A stretch of 7,271 bases of DNA from Candidatus Gerdarchaeota archaeon. GTDB taxonomy: Archaea > Asgardarchaeota > Heimdallarchaeia > JABLTI01. Below the pieces are notes generated by a model, which saw only the letters and a list, made by a program, of their open reading frames with translations, ran no database searches and had not been told where the DNA came from. A program made the translations under genes and the position numbers. Below are positions 1-5,073 of this stretch, in pieces; the first letter of the stretch is position 1; every line of letters starts with the position of its first letter. The DNA is taken from NCBI GenBank assembly GCA_016840945.1, contig JAEORJ010000043.1, positions 1 through 7,271 of the forward strand, read 5' to 3'.

Positions 1-596
1 TCTAAATCACAACCAATCGTATCACCAGAATCAAATGGTATAGCCATTTCAACGAAACAATGAGTAGCATCATGTGTACTCTTGCATAGGGTGTCATTTG
101 TTCCACCAATAGCTACATCATCATTAATAATATCGCCTGAAGATGTTGTATAGCAATCATTAATTTCATCAGAAGAAAAGCAATAAAATTTAGCATCATG
201 CCCATCACCAAATTCTAATTCACCAGAAGGGAAATAGAATAATTCCTCTGAGCTATTTGTTTTAAAAATGACCATAAATGAACTAATATCTTGGCTAGCG
301 TTTGGTATAACTGCTCCTAAATATAGAATATCTGCAGTATTTAGTGAATAAATGGTGATGTTCAAAGTAGTGCTTTCCGAACTAAAAAGGTACAATCTAA
401 TCTCTAAGCTATCAGTTGACAACCATTCAGATTCAATCAAATTACCGTCAATTACAGGCGGATCTCCGTCTCCAGGTTCATATGATATTAATGTTCCAAC
501 CTTTACTCCTAAACCAGATATTTTCAATATATTTGGTATTACACCTAATAGAATCACTAAAATCATTATGAAGAGTAAATTCTTTCTTTTAATCAA
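1..596 (-). CDS. Secreted CBM9/DOMON-like beta-sandwich protein, N-terminal part (3' end off the window)
   Basis: An open frame of 198 codons reads leftwards off the window edge. The protein begins MIKRKNLLFIMILVILLG, a lysine/arginine-rich start followed by a hydrophobic stretch (about residues 7-27), so it is exported by a signal peptide or held by an N-terminal anchor. From about residue 47 it shows PPVIDG with EW at 57-58, then a conserved-looking GGTND (164-168) and FVEMAIPFDSGD (181-192). These resemble the carbohydrate-binding CBM9/DOMON-like sandwich of many archaeal and bacterial surface proteins. Cysteines at 139, 148, 171, 180 and 196 could form disulfides outside the cell. The start is TTG at 596: the frame is closed upstream by TAG, no ATG precedes the signal peptide, and GGGG lies 7 bases upstream (604-607). 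A start at the internal ATG (codon 11) would lose the basic N-region. The ligand is unknown, and downstream domains are missing from this window. Confidence 0.75.
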   Translation of the reverse strand, partial: MIKRKNLLFIMILVILLGVIPNILKISGLGVKVGTLISYEPGDGDPPVIDGNLIESEWLSTDSLEIRLYLFSSESTTLNITIYSLNTADILYLGAVIPNASQDISSFMVIFKTNSSEELFYFPSGELEFGDGHDAKFYCFSSDEINDCYTTSSGDIINDDVAIGGTNDTLCKSTHDATHCFVEMAIPFDSGDTIGCDL

Positions 597-622
597 AATT
601 ATTCCCCAATAATTTATAGTTA

Positions 623-634
623 TTAACTAGTTAA
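623..634. repeat. Perfect 12-bp palindrome TTAACTAGTTAA, possible operator
   Basis: TTAACTAGTTAA reads identically on both strands. It sits between the TATA box (638-645) and the predicted transcription start (about 615) of the leftward secreted-protein gene, a position where archaeal repressors often bind. The 10-base word CTAGTTAAAT (627-636) also occurs at 4808-4817, overlapping the TATA-like box of the 7TM gene in the same relative orientation. Twelve-base palindromes are not rare in AT-rich DNA, so placement is the main argument. Confidence 0.3.
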
Positions 635-637
635 ATT

Positions 638-645
638 TTTATAAA
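638..645 (-). promoter_or_regulatory. Probable TATA box of the secreted-protein gene
   Basis: TTTATAAA lies about 45 bases upstream of the TTG start at 596. An archaeal start site about 26 bases downstream would fall near 615, giving a leader of roughly 19 bases that contains the GGGG at 604-607. That spacing supports both the promoter and the TTG start. The box is itself palindromic, so orientation comes from the gene and not from the box. Confidence 0.4.
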
Positions 646-717
646 TACATTTCTTTATTATTTTTTTATTAAAAATCATCTTTTAATATTTTTTTAATCA
701 TAACTAAACTAAATTGT

Positions 718-725
718 TTTATTTA
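718..725 (+). promoter_or_regulatory. Weak TATA-like box for the GNAT gene
   Basis: TTTATTTA is centred about 46 bases before the preferred TTG start at 768, so transcription would start near 748 and the leader would include GGG at 757-759. It overlaps the right arm of a small inverted repeat (CTAAAT 709-714, ATTTAG 721-726, six-base loop). The rest of the 597-767 divergent spacer is A/T runs with no other recognisable signal. The sequence is so AT-rich that this is only a candidate. Confidence 0.25.
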
Positions 726-767
726 GAATTAGAATTATCCTTTTAGTTATTTTAGCGGGTATTGCAA

Positions 768-1967
768 TTGACTATAAAAAACATTGAACCAAAAGATTTC
801 AAAAAAGTAGATGACTTAATGTACTATTGCTTTGGCATGGGTGGAACCAGAGATCCTGAAAATGAAGTTAACAAATACCAAGCAACATATAATTTAGAGT
901 ATTGTTGGGGTTACTATGAAAATAATGAATTGGTTAGCACTTGGATAAACTTCCCTTGGGAAGTAGCTATCAGAGGACAATATTATAAATCTGGAGCAGT
1001 AGCAGATGTAACTACACAACCGGAGTTTCGAAGGAAAGGTTATGTACGTCAACTATTTATGAAATCTTTACAACAGATGAAAGACAATGGAATATTGATA
1101 TCAGGTCTTTATCCATTCAAATTCCCTTATTATGAAAAATTTGGGTATGCAATAGGTTCAGAAGCTAAATTATTAAGATGTAATCCCAGAGAATTATTAC
1201 TTCCAGATAACTTTACCATTTTAAAAATTAAAGAGATTCCAAAAGAAAATAGTTATGAAATATTAGCTATCTTTAGGAATGATTTTGGCTCGAAGTATAA
1301 TTTTGTTAAACTTCCTGATAAGAAGAATTGGGATATTCGTATGTATGGAGATAAGGATCAAATCTATGGAATCTATGATCCACATAACAAGTTGGTTGGT
1401 TATTTTATAACCAGAATTGTAAAACTAACAACAGGTCAATGGGATGCTTCACTTGATTTGAAAGAAGTTATAACAAATACTCGAGATGCTTTCTATACAG
1501 TTTTACATTATATAAAACAACACACTGATCAGTTATGCCAATTTAGATGGCGGATAATTGATGATGAACTTAATTTCAATAATTTCTACGAAAAATATGA
1601 ACCAAAAATCGAAATTCAACCTTTGGTTATGTATAGGATAGTTGATGTTGTAAAAGCATTAGAAACTTTGAAAGTTAATCCAACCTTGAATACCAATTTT
1701 ACTTTGAAAATAGTTGATCCAAATGCTGAATGGAACAATCAACCAGTAAAATTAAGCATAAATAAAGGAGCTGTAAATGTTTCCAAAATAGAAAGTGATG
1801 AAGTAGATTTAGAGCTTGATATTAATTCATTTACACAATTATTTATCGGTTACCAATCAATAAAGGAATTAGAATATCAAGGAAAAGCGAAGGTAGATCC
1901 AGATAAAATAGATGTTATTGATTTGTTCTTTCCAAAAGTACATACTAGACTATTGATACATTTTTAA
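768..1967 (+). CDS. Eis-like GNAT family N-acetyltransferase with C-terminal SCP2-like domain
   Basis: This is a cytosolic acetyl-CoA-dependent N-acetyltransferase of the Eis type: tandem GNAT domains followed by an SCP2-like domain, close to the usual 400 residues. Numbering from the TTG at 762, the N-terminal GNAT domain shows VADVTTQPEFRRKGYVRQL (80-98). Its RRKGY is the acetyl-CoA pyrophosphate loop. Next come ISGLYPFKFPYYEKFGYAIG (113-132), matching the Eis segment that carries the catalytic tyrosine, and an SCP2-like region from about 295 to the end. The chain ends in phenylalanine. In mycobacterial Eis the C-terminal carboxylate is part of the catalytic machinery, so an exact Phe terminus is suggestive. 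The substrate cannot be read from sequence; Eis relatives acetylate amines, including aminoglycosides and protein lysines. The start is chosen at TTG 768 because GGG at 757-759 is 8 bases before it, against 2 bases before TTG 762. The next gene follows on the same strand after 63 bases. Confidence 0.88.
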   Translation: MTIKNIEPKDFKKVDDLMYYCFGMGGTRDPENEVNKYQATYNLEYCWGYYENNELVSTWINFPWEVAIRGQYYKSGAVADVTTQPEFRRKGYVRQLFMKSLQQMKDNGILISGLYPFKFPYYEKFGYAIGSEAKLLRCNPRELLLPDNFTILKIKEIPKENSYEILAIFRNDFGSKYNFVKLPDKKNWDIRMYGDKDQIYGIYDPHNKLVGYFITRIVKLTTGQWDASLDLKEVITNTRDAFYTVLHYIKQHTDQLCQFRWRIIDDELNFNNFYEKYEPKIEIQPLVMYRIVDVVKALETLKVNPTLNTNFTLKIVDPNAEWNNQPVKLSINKGAVNVSKIESDEVDLELDINSFTQLFIGYQSIKELEYQGKAKVDPDKIDVIDLFFPKVHTRLLIHF

Positions 1968-1978
1968 TAGTAGTTTCT

Positions 1979-2037
1979 TTACCAAAATTACTCACTTAAA
2001 AATATGATATTATAATTACAGGTGAGTATTTTGGTAA
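1979..2037 (+). promoter_or_regulatory. Long hairpin enclosing the ribosome-binding site and start of the following gene
   Basis: The left arm, positions 1979-1995, is complementary to 2022-2037, giving 16 base pairs with a single extra T (1988 or 1989) in the left arm. In RNA, a G-U and a U-A pair (1996-2021, 1997-2020) could extend it inward. The loop is about 22-26 bases. The right arm contains the Shine-Dalgarno GGTGAG (2021-2026) and both candidate starts (GTG 2022, TTG 2031), so folding would hide the translation start. No T-run follows the hairpin, so it does not look like a terminator of the upstream acetyltransferase gene. A TATA-like TTAAAAATAT (1996-2005) lies in the loop, so the arms might instead be a DNA operator around a promoter. 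Confidence 0.6.
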
Positions 2038-2411
2038 CAACAACAGCTTTAGGTTACACTTCAGGTGTCTATTCATTATTTGTTGGTGTAGCAATAATTG
2101 GATTATGGATAATGCTAATTCTTAAAAAGGAAATCCCAGAGATAAAAGATGAACCAATTACAATTTATTTTCACATTACAGCTGAAATGTTCATGGGTGT
2201 ATTAGCAACAGTCAGCGGTATTCTATTGATAATAGATTTGCCTTGGGCACCATTTCTATTCATTATTAGTAGTGGACTCTGCATGTATGCGGTTGTAAAT
2301 TCAGCAGGATATTATGCCCAAAGAAAAACATGGGTATTTGTAATATTATTTGCTGCGATATTCACTATATCAGTGGTTTTATCAATATTCCAAATAATCA
2401 ATCTACTCTGA
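2031..2411 (+). CDS. Small four-helix integral membrane protein of unknown function
   Basis: I do not recognise a function. Numbered from the GTG at 2022, four hydrophobic segments lie at about residues 15-35, 50-72, 76-95 and 103-127. They are joined by a charged loop after helix 1 (KKEIPEIKDE) and a short basic RK turn before helix 4. Helix 2 carries a polar HITAE motif (51-55). Helix 3 runs into NSAGYYAQR (93-101), which looks like a conserved signature of small uncharacterised membrane proteins. The start is uncertain. TTG 2031 is preferred because GGTGAG ends 4 bases before it; GTG 2022 overlaps that Shine-Dalgarno and would add three residues. The gene follows the acetyltransferase by 63 bases and may be co-transcribed with it, with its start inside the hairpin at 1979-2037. 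Its last 9 bases overlap the end of the convergent cupin gene. Confidence 0.75.
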   Translation: MVTTTALGYTSGVYSLFVGVAIIGLWIMLILKKEIPEIKDEPITIYFHITAEMFMGVLATVSGILLIIDLPWAPFLFIISSGLCMYAVVNSAGYYAQRKTWVFVILFAAIFTISVVLSIFQIINLL

Positions 2412-2747
2412 TTTGATCATTATTAATAACATCTTAAATTGCTTTATAGCTGATAATGCATGAGGGACATTTGCTGGCATAATGATCATTTCTCCTTTTT
2501 CTACTGAGAAATTTTCACCACCAATTGTAATAAATGCAGTGCCATCAATTATATAGACCATAGCATCAAATGGTGTGGTATGTTCACTCAATCCCTCACC
2601 TTCAGCAAAAGCAAAAATAGTGATATTACCTTCTTTCTTCTTCAATAATTGTCTACTTACCACAGAACCTTCTTGGTATGCTATCAATTCAGATAATTTG
2701 TTTACTTCTGAAAAATTTATCGTACTTGTTTTGTCATTCATTTTCAT
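2403..2747 (-). CDS. Single-domain cupin (cupin_2 type) protein, 114 residues
   Basis: This is a small one-domain beta-barrel cupin, probably cytosolic and dimeric as is usual for the family. From ATG 2747, cupin motif 1 is GEGLSEHTTPFDAMVYIIDG (50-69) and motif 2 is GEMIIMPANVPHA (85-97). Possible metal ligands are H56, D61 and H96. The second histidine of the classic HxH is a threonine here, as I recall for a recurrent family of anaerobe and methanogen cupins with the same HTxPFDA and MPANxPHAL text, so this is probably a family trait and not damage. The substrate is unknown. ATG 2747 is chosen because GTGA ends 4 bases upstream; TTG 2750 and ATG 2741 are alternatives. It lies 69 bases downstream of the RidA-like gene on the same strand, and its 3' end overlaps the convergent membrane-protein gene by 9 bases. 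Confidence 0.88.
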   Translation of the reverse strand: MKMNDKTSTINFSEVNKLSELIAYQEGSVVSRQLLKKKEGNITIFAFAEGEGLSEHTTPFDAMVYIIDGTAFITIGGENFSVEKGEMIIMPANVPHALSAIKQFKMLLIMIKSE

Positions 2748-2766
2748 CAATTCACTATTAGATACA

Positions 2767-2802
2767 TATTCTTAAAACTCGATGCTTTAGAAACTAAGAA
2801 TA
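2767..2802. repeat. 8-bp inverted repeat between the ridA-like and cupin genes
   Basis: TATTCTTA (2767-2774) and TAAGAATA (2795-2802) are perfect inverted copies with a 20-base gap. They sit in the 69-base spacer between the RidA-like gene and the downstream cupin gene. On the leftward transcript this could be an intergenic hairpin affecting cupin expression or an operator for a cupin promoter. Just upstream of the cupin the leftward strand reads TTTTAAGAATAT, a possible TATA-like box. Evidence is limited to the symmetry. Confidence 0.3.
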
Positions 2803-2816
2803 AAGAGAGGGTAAAA

Positions 2817-3197
2817 TCACTTAACGTAAGCAATTGCATCTAATTCTATAAGGCAATTATAGTGTAGAACGGATGTTGGTACTATAGTTCTAGCTGGTCG
2901 ATGTGAACCGAAAAATTCTGCATATACTTCATTAACAATATCCCAATTATTAATATCTGAAAGGTAAATAGTGACTTTAAGGACTTGGTCAGTAGCACTA
3001 TTTGCAGCTGATAATATTGTTTTAAGCTTGTTTAAAACAATTTTAGTTTGATATTGAATATCATCTGATGCAGGTTTTGTTTCTCCTTTCAACAATGGTA
3101 ATTGACCAGAAATATAAACGAGGTTTTCATGAACAACAGCAGGTGAATAATGAGCTTTCTTTTTTACATCCTCTTTATCTAAAAAAATTGGTTTCAT
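2817..3197 (-). CDS. RidA family (YjgF/YER057c/UK114) enamine/imine deaminase-like protein
   Basis: Family members form trimers that hydrolyse reactive enamine or imine intermediates such as 2-aminoacrylate to ketoacid plus ammonia in the cytosol. From ATG 3197 the protein has 126 residues, the normal family size. It shows AHYSPAVVHENLVYISGQLP (15-34) and the signature PARTIVPTSVLHYNCLIELDAIAYV (101-125). R103 and E119 match the catalytic arginine and the conserved glutamate of RidA, and Y17 matches the active-site tyrosine, so it is probably active. The GPYSQA text common in the archetype is altered to HYSPAV, so it may belong to another Rid subgroup with a different substrate. ATG 3197 is chosen over TTG 3215 because GGGTG lies 6 bases upstream of it, inside the longer version. 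It precedes the cupin gene and is divergent from the KdgF-like cupin. Confidence 0.9.
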   Translation of the reverse strand: MKPIFLDKEDVKKKAHYSPAVVHENLVYISGQLPLLKGETKPASDDIQYQTKIVLNKLKTILSAANSATDQVLKVTIYLSDINNWDIVNEVYAEFFGSHRPARTIVPTSVLHYNCLIELDAIAYVK

Positions 3198-3235
3198 ATA
3201 ATGCACCCTATACAAATTATTAATTACTTCACTAA

Positions 3236-3243
3236 TATTTATT
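3236..3243 (-). promoter_or_regulatory. Probable BRE/TATA promoter of the RidA-like gene
   Basis: On the leftward strand GGAAA is followed by ATAAATA, a purine BRE next to a TATA-like box centred near 3240. Transcription would start about 26 bases downstream near 3213, leaving a leader of about 16 bases that holds the GGGTG Shine-Dalgarno before ATG 3197. It also implies that TTG 3215 lies at or before the transcript start, so the shorter protein is the more likely product. Confidence 0.4.
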
Positions 3244-3259
3244 TTCCAATTTTGTTGTC

Positions 3260-3274
3260 AAAGGAGTTATAAAT
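3260..3274 (+). promoter_or_regulatory. Probable BRE/TATA promoter of the KdgF-like cupin
   Basis: AAAGGAG followed directly by TTATAAAT is a good BRE plus TATA box centred near 3270. The predicted start is about 3297, giving a 16-base leader that begins just before the Shine-Dalgarno GAGGT (3299-3303) and leads to ATG 3313. The leftward ridA promoter is only about 30 bases away, so the 115-base spacer (3198-3312) is a compact divergent promoter pair. The word AAAGGAGT recurs at 7169-7176. Confidence 0.45.
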
Positions 3275-3312
3275 TCTAATTGATATTGATTGTTAGTTGA
3301 GGTTTTATAACC

Positions 3313-3633
3313 ATGTCATATGTTAATCTAGATGATCTAACTGAAAGAGAAGTTGTCCCAGGTTTTAGAGGTAAATTCGTTCATTCGGAAAATGTTACTA
3401 TCGCTTATTGGTCAATAACTGCTGGTAGTGCACTACCAGAACATCAACATCCCCATGAACAAGTTGTCAATCTTCTATCTGGAACGTTTGAATTTACAAT
3501 GAATGGAGAAACAAAGACATTACAACCCGGAACGGTTGTTATTGTTCCATCCAATGTTGGACATACAGGAAAAGCAATTACAGAATGTAAAATAATTGAT
3601 GTGTTCTATCCACTACGTGAAGATTACAAATAG
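3313..3633 (+). CDS. KdgF-like single-domain cupin protein, 106 residues
   Basis: This is a small metal-binding cupin. Motif 1 is SALPEHQHPHEQVVNLLSG (39-57) and motif 2 is PGTVVIVPSNVGHTGKA (72-88), giving likely metal ligands H44, H46, E49 or Q50, and H84. The HxHPHEQ text, the short length and the terminal PLREDY resemble KdgF-type cupins, which linearise unsaturated uronate monomers released from pectin or alginate. No uronate lyase or kinase is in view, so this substrate is only a possibility and generic cupin_2 is the safer name. ATG 3313 is preceded by GAGGT with a 9-base spacing and by a clear BRE/TATA. The gene is divergent from the RidA-like gene and convergent with the 7TM gene, and its TAG stop is in the left arm of a strong hairpin (3631-3672). 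Confidence 0.88.
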   Translation: MSYVNLDDLTEREVVPGFRGKFVHSENVTIAYWSITAGSALPEHQHPHEQVVNLLSGTFEFTMNGETKTLQPGTVVIVPSNVGHTGKAITECKIIDVFYPLREDYK

Positions 3634-3672
3634 AAATATGAGAAGAAGCAAATCATTTCTTCTCTATTTCTA
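3631..3672. terminator. 16-bp hairpin between convergent genes, candidate bidirectional terminator
   Basis: Positions 3631-3647 pair with 3657-3672: 16 base pairs, one extra T (3639) in the left arm and a 9-base loop. The left arm starts with the TAG stop of the KdgF-like cupin, and the right arm covers the last codons of the 7TM gene. Leftward transcripts meet a T-rich stretch after the stem; rightward ones meet TTTTTT at about 3684-3689. Placement at the junction of convergent genes suggests transcript end formation or 3'-end protection. Archaea mostly terminate at T-tracts without needing a stem, so the role is inferred. Confidence 0.5.
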
Positions 3673-4786
3673 GAAATGGAAATGATTTTTTAATAAGATC
3701 ACTTACGCGTTGAAAATCCTCTTTTACAATTACTGGTTGAACTAATTTCATTTGATATTGATGTTCAACTGATCTTCTTAGATTTCTCAATGATTTCTCT
3801 AAGAAATGAGTTGGCCTATCACAGAGTATAGTACAGGTAGCAAATTCTCCATTATCCAAAACCAATGACCTATCCTCAGCAATAATTGCCTTTAAATCTT
3901 TTTTACTCCCTAAAGATTCATTTAACAAACTAGAAATGGCGGTAATTAATGAACCAAGTAAGGTTTCAGAAATCGATCTTTTTTCCATTTCTTCTTCAGA
4001 GTAAACATCTACTTTAGTATCCCTGACTCGTGCAATGTGAATGTTCAAACCAATTTTTGTAAAAATAAGTATGAAATAGACATTTACTGGCAAGCGATAA
4101 ATAAAATCTGGAAAAATAGCATAAATTAATGTAAAAATTAGCATACCCAATATTTTTACTCCATCGCCAATATCAAAAAATAAAGCATTATCGAAAACAT
4201 CGCCACCTATAAATCCAATTACAAATCCAATTGCTAATATACACATTGATATTGTCTGCACAAGAGTGATTTTTTCTTTTGTGAATTTATATGATCTATA
4301 ATGAACAAAAGCTCCAAAAATAAAAATCAACAATCCAAGTAAATTATATGATATATCCCAACTCCACTCTATAATTGCATAAAATCCATTGTAACTGTCA
4401 ATTGCAGCTCCGCTTAAACCTAATTCAGTTATGCTTGGAATTAGGTAATGAAGTATGTTATAAACTATTGATGTAAATAAAATAATTGTGATTATGATTA
4501 ATCGAAATCTTTCAGGTTTTGTTGTATATAATTCTTCCAAGAAGATATAAATCATCCAGTATACAAGACTCCAAATAATCAATGAAAGATGTAGCAGAAG
4601 ATTATTTGCAGTTGGAATGATATATTGTAAAGAGCTAACAATACCCCCAATACCACCTATCAATAAACTAAAAGTCAATACATATGCGGTGCGGTTCTTT
4701 CGAATGGTTTGGTAAACTAATAGCATAAAGAGGATAAAGAATAATCCTGAAATGATAGCTGAAATGATCAGTCCTATATCTGCCAT
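3653..4786 (-). CDS. Seven-transmembrane protein with cytosolic C-terminal longin-like domain
   Basis: No named family is recognised. Seven hydrophobic helices lie at about 6-25, 35-53, 62-85, 95-114, 143-162, 174-194 and 208-226. Positive charges cluster in loops 1 (RKNR), 3 (TKPERFR) and 5 (YRSYKFTKEK), so the N-terminus is predicted outside and the C-terminus inside, a receptor-like topology resembling 7TM sensor regions of histidine kinases. No kinase or response domain follows. Residues 233-341 read as two strands (VNVYFILIF, LNIHIARV), a helix (271-291), three short strands (298-322) and a helix (327-341). That order (bb-a-bbb-a) is the longin/roadblock-like fold, and the text LLGSLITAISSLLNESLG resembles longin-like proteins I recall from Asgard genomes. 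Such domains bind or regulate small GTPases, so a membrane-anchored GTPase platform or sensor is inferred. ATG 4786 has no Shine-Dalgarno, so it is probably leaderless. Confidence 0.8.
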   Translation of the reverse strand: MADIGLIISAIISGLFFILFMLLVYQTIRKNRTAYVLTFSLLIGGIGGIVSSLQYIIPTANNLLLHLSLIIWSLVYWMIYIFLEELYTTKPERFRLIIITIILFTSIVYNILHYLIPSITELGLSGAAIDSYNGFYAIIEWSWDISYNLLGLLIFIFGAFVHYRSYKFTKEKITLVQTISMCILAIGFVIGFIGGDVFDNALFFDIGDGVKILGMLIFTLIYAIFPDFIYRLPVNVYFILIFTKIGLNIHIARVRDTKVDVYSEEEMEKRSISETLLGSLITAISSLLNESLGSKKDLKAIIAEDRSLVLDNGEFATCTILCDRPTHFLEKSLRNLRRSVEHQYQMKLVQPVIVKEDFQRVSDLIKKSFPFLEIEKK

Positions 4787-4812
4787 AGCAGATTTTTGTA
4801 TACGTTTCTAGT

Positions 4813-4822
4813 TAAATATATT
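4813..4822 (-). promoter_or_regulatory. TATA-like box of the 7TM-longin gene, short or absent leader
   Basis: The leftward strand reads AATATATTTA centred about 32 bases before ATG 4786, so transcription should begin within a few bases of the start codon. No Shine-Dalgarno precedes this ATG, which agrees with a leaderless or nearly leaderless mRNA. The box overlaps the word CTAGTTAAAT (4808-4817, rightward reading) that also lies beside the TATA box of the gene at 596. Confidence 0.35.
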
Positions 4823-4830
4823 ACTTTTGA

Positions 4831-4878
4831 GGATTTTTTAGTACTATCTATAAAAGATAAATATTAGAAAAAAAATCC
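4831..4878. repeat. Nested inverted repeat upstream of the 7TM-longin promoter
   Basis: GGATTTTTT (4831-4839) and AAAAAATCC (4870-4878) are perfect inverted arms, 9 bp with a 30-base gap. Inside lies a second pair, TATCT (4845-4849) and AGATA (4855-4859), around ATAAA. The element sits immediately upstream of the leftward TATA box (4813-4822), where an activator or repressor could bind. AT-rich arms weaken the case. Confidence 0.3.
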
Positions 4879-4941
4879 CCAGTAAATCATCACTAATAAT
4901 TAGGTAATTCAGTAAAATAATAAATATTTAATAAAAATTAA

Positions 4942-4978
4942 TTTTCAACAAAATAACAATTATTTTAATAGTTGAAAA
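4942..4978. repeat. 15-bp bulged inverted repeat in the 7TM/TPR divergent spacer
   Basis: TTTTCAAC (4942-4949) pairs with GTTGAAAA (4971-4978). Directly inside, AAAATAA (4950-4956) pairs with TTATTTT (4960-4966) around a 3-base loop. The two stems are separated only by AATA on the right, so together they make 15 base pairs with one 4-base bulge. It lies near the middle of the 287-base spacer (4787-5073) between the divergent 7TM and TPR genes, which has no open frame. It could be a regulator site or a small structured transcript. Confidence 0.35.
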
Positions 4979-5013
4979 ACAGATATTTTCTTGAAAAAGG
5001 GAAGTACCGATAA

Positions 5014-5021
5014 TTTATAAT
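5014..5021 (+). promoter_or_regulatory. Candidate TATA box of the TPR gene
   Basis: TTTATAAT centred near 5017 would give a start near 5044 and a 30-base leader containing the GGTGA at 5064-5068. A second AT-rich box (TATTAAAT, about 5027-5034) would give a leader of about 15 bases, like other genes here. I cannot choose between them from sequence alone. Confidence 0.3.
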
Positions 5022-5073
5022 ATCTGTATTAAATTTTCCTTAATGCTCTTCAGTGTAATAATAGGTGAAAGTT

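Noticed and set aside
352..612. Rightward 86-residue open frame
   Set aside because: It lies antisense to the signal-peptide and domain-bearing secreted protein on the other strand and shows no domain-like text of its own.
1979..2037. Reading the hairpin as a terminator of the acetyltransferase gene
   Set aside because: The bases after the right arm (ACAACAACAGC) contain no T-run, and the arm is part of the next gene's translation start.
2575..2775. Rightward 66-residue open frame
   Set aside because: Antisense to the well-supported cupin gene; the composition is that of a complement shadow.
3653..4786. Reading the 7TM protein as a histidine kinase
   Set aside because: No H-box, N-box or G-box is present after the last helix, and the remaining length is too short for a kinase domain.
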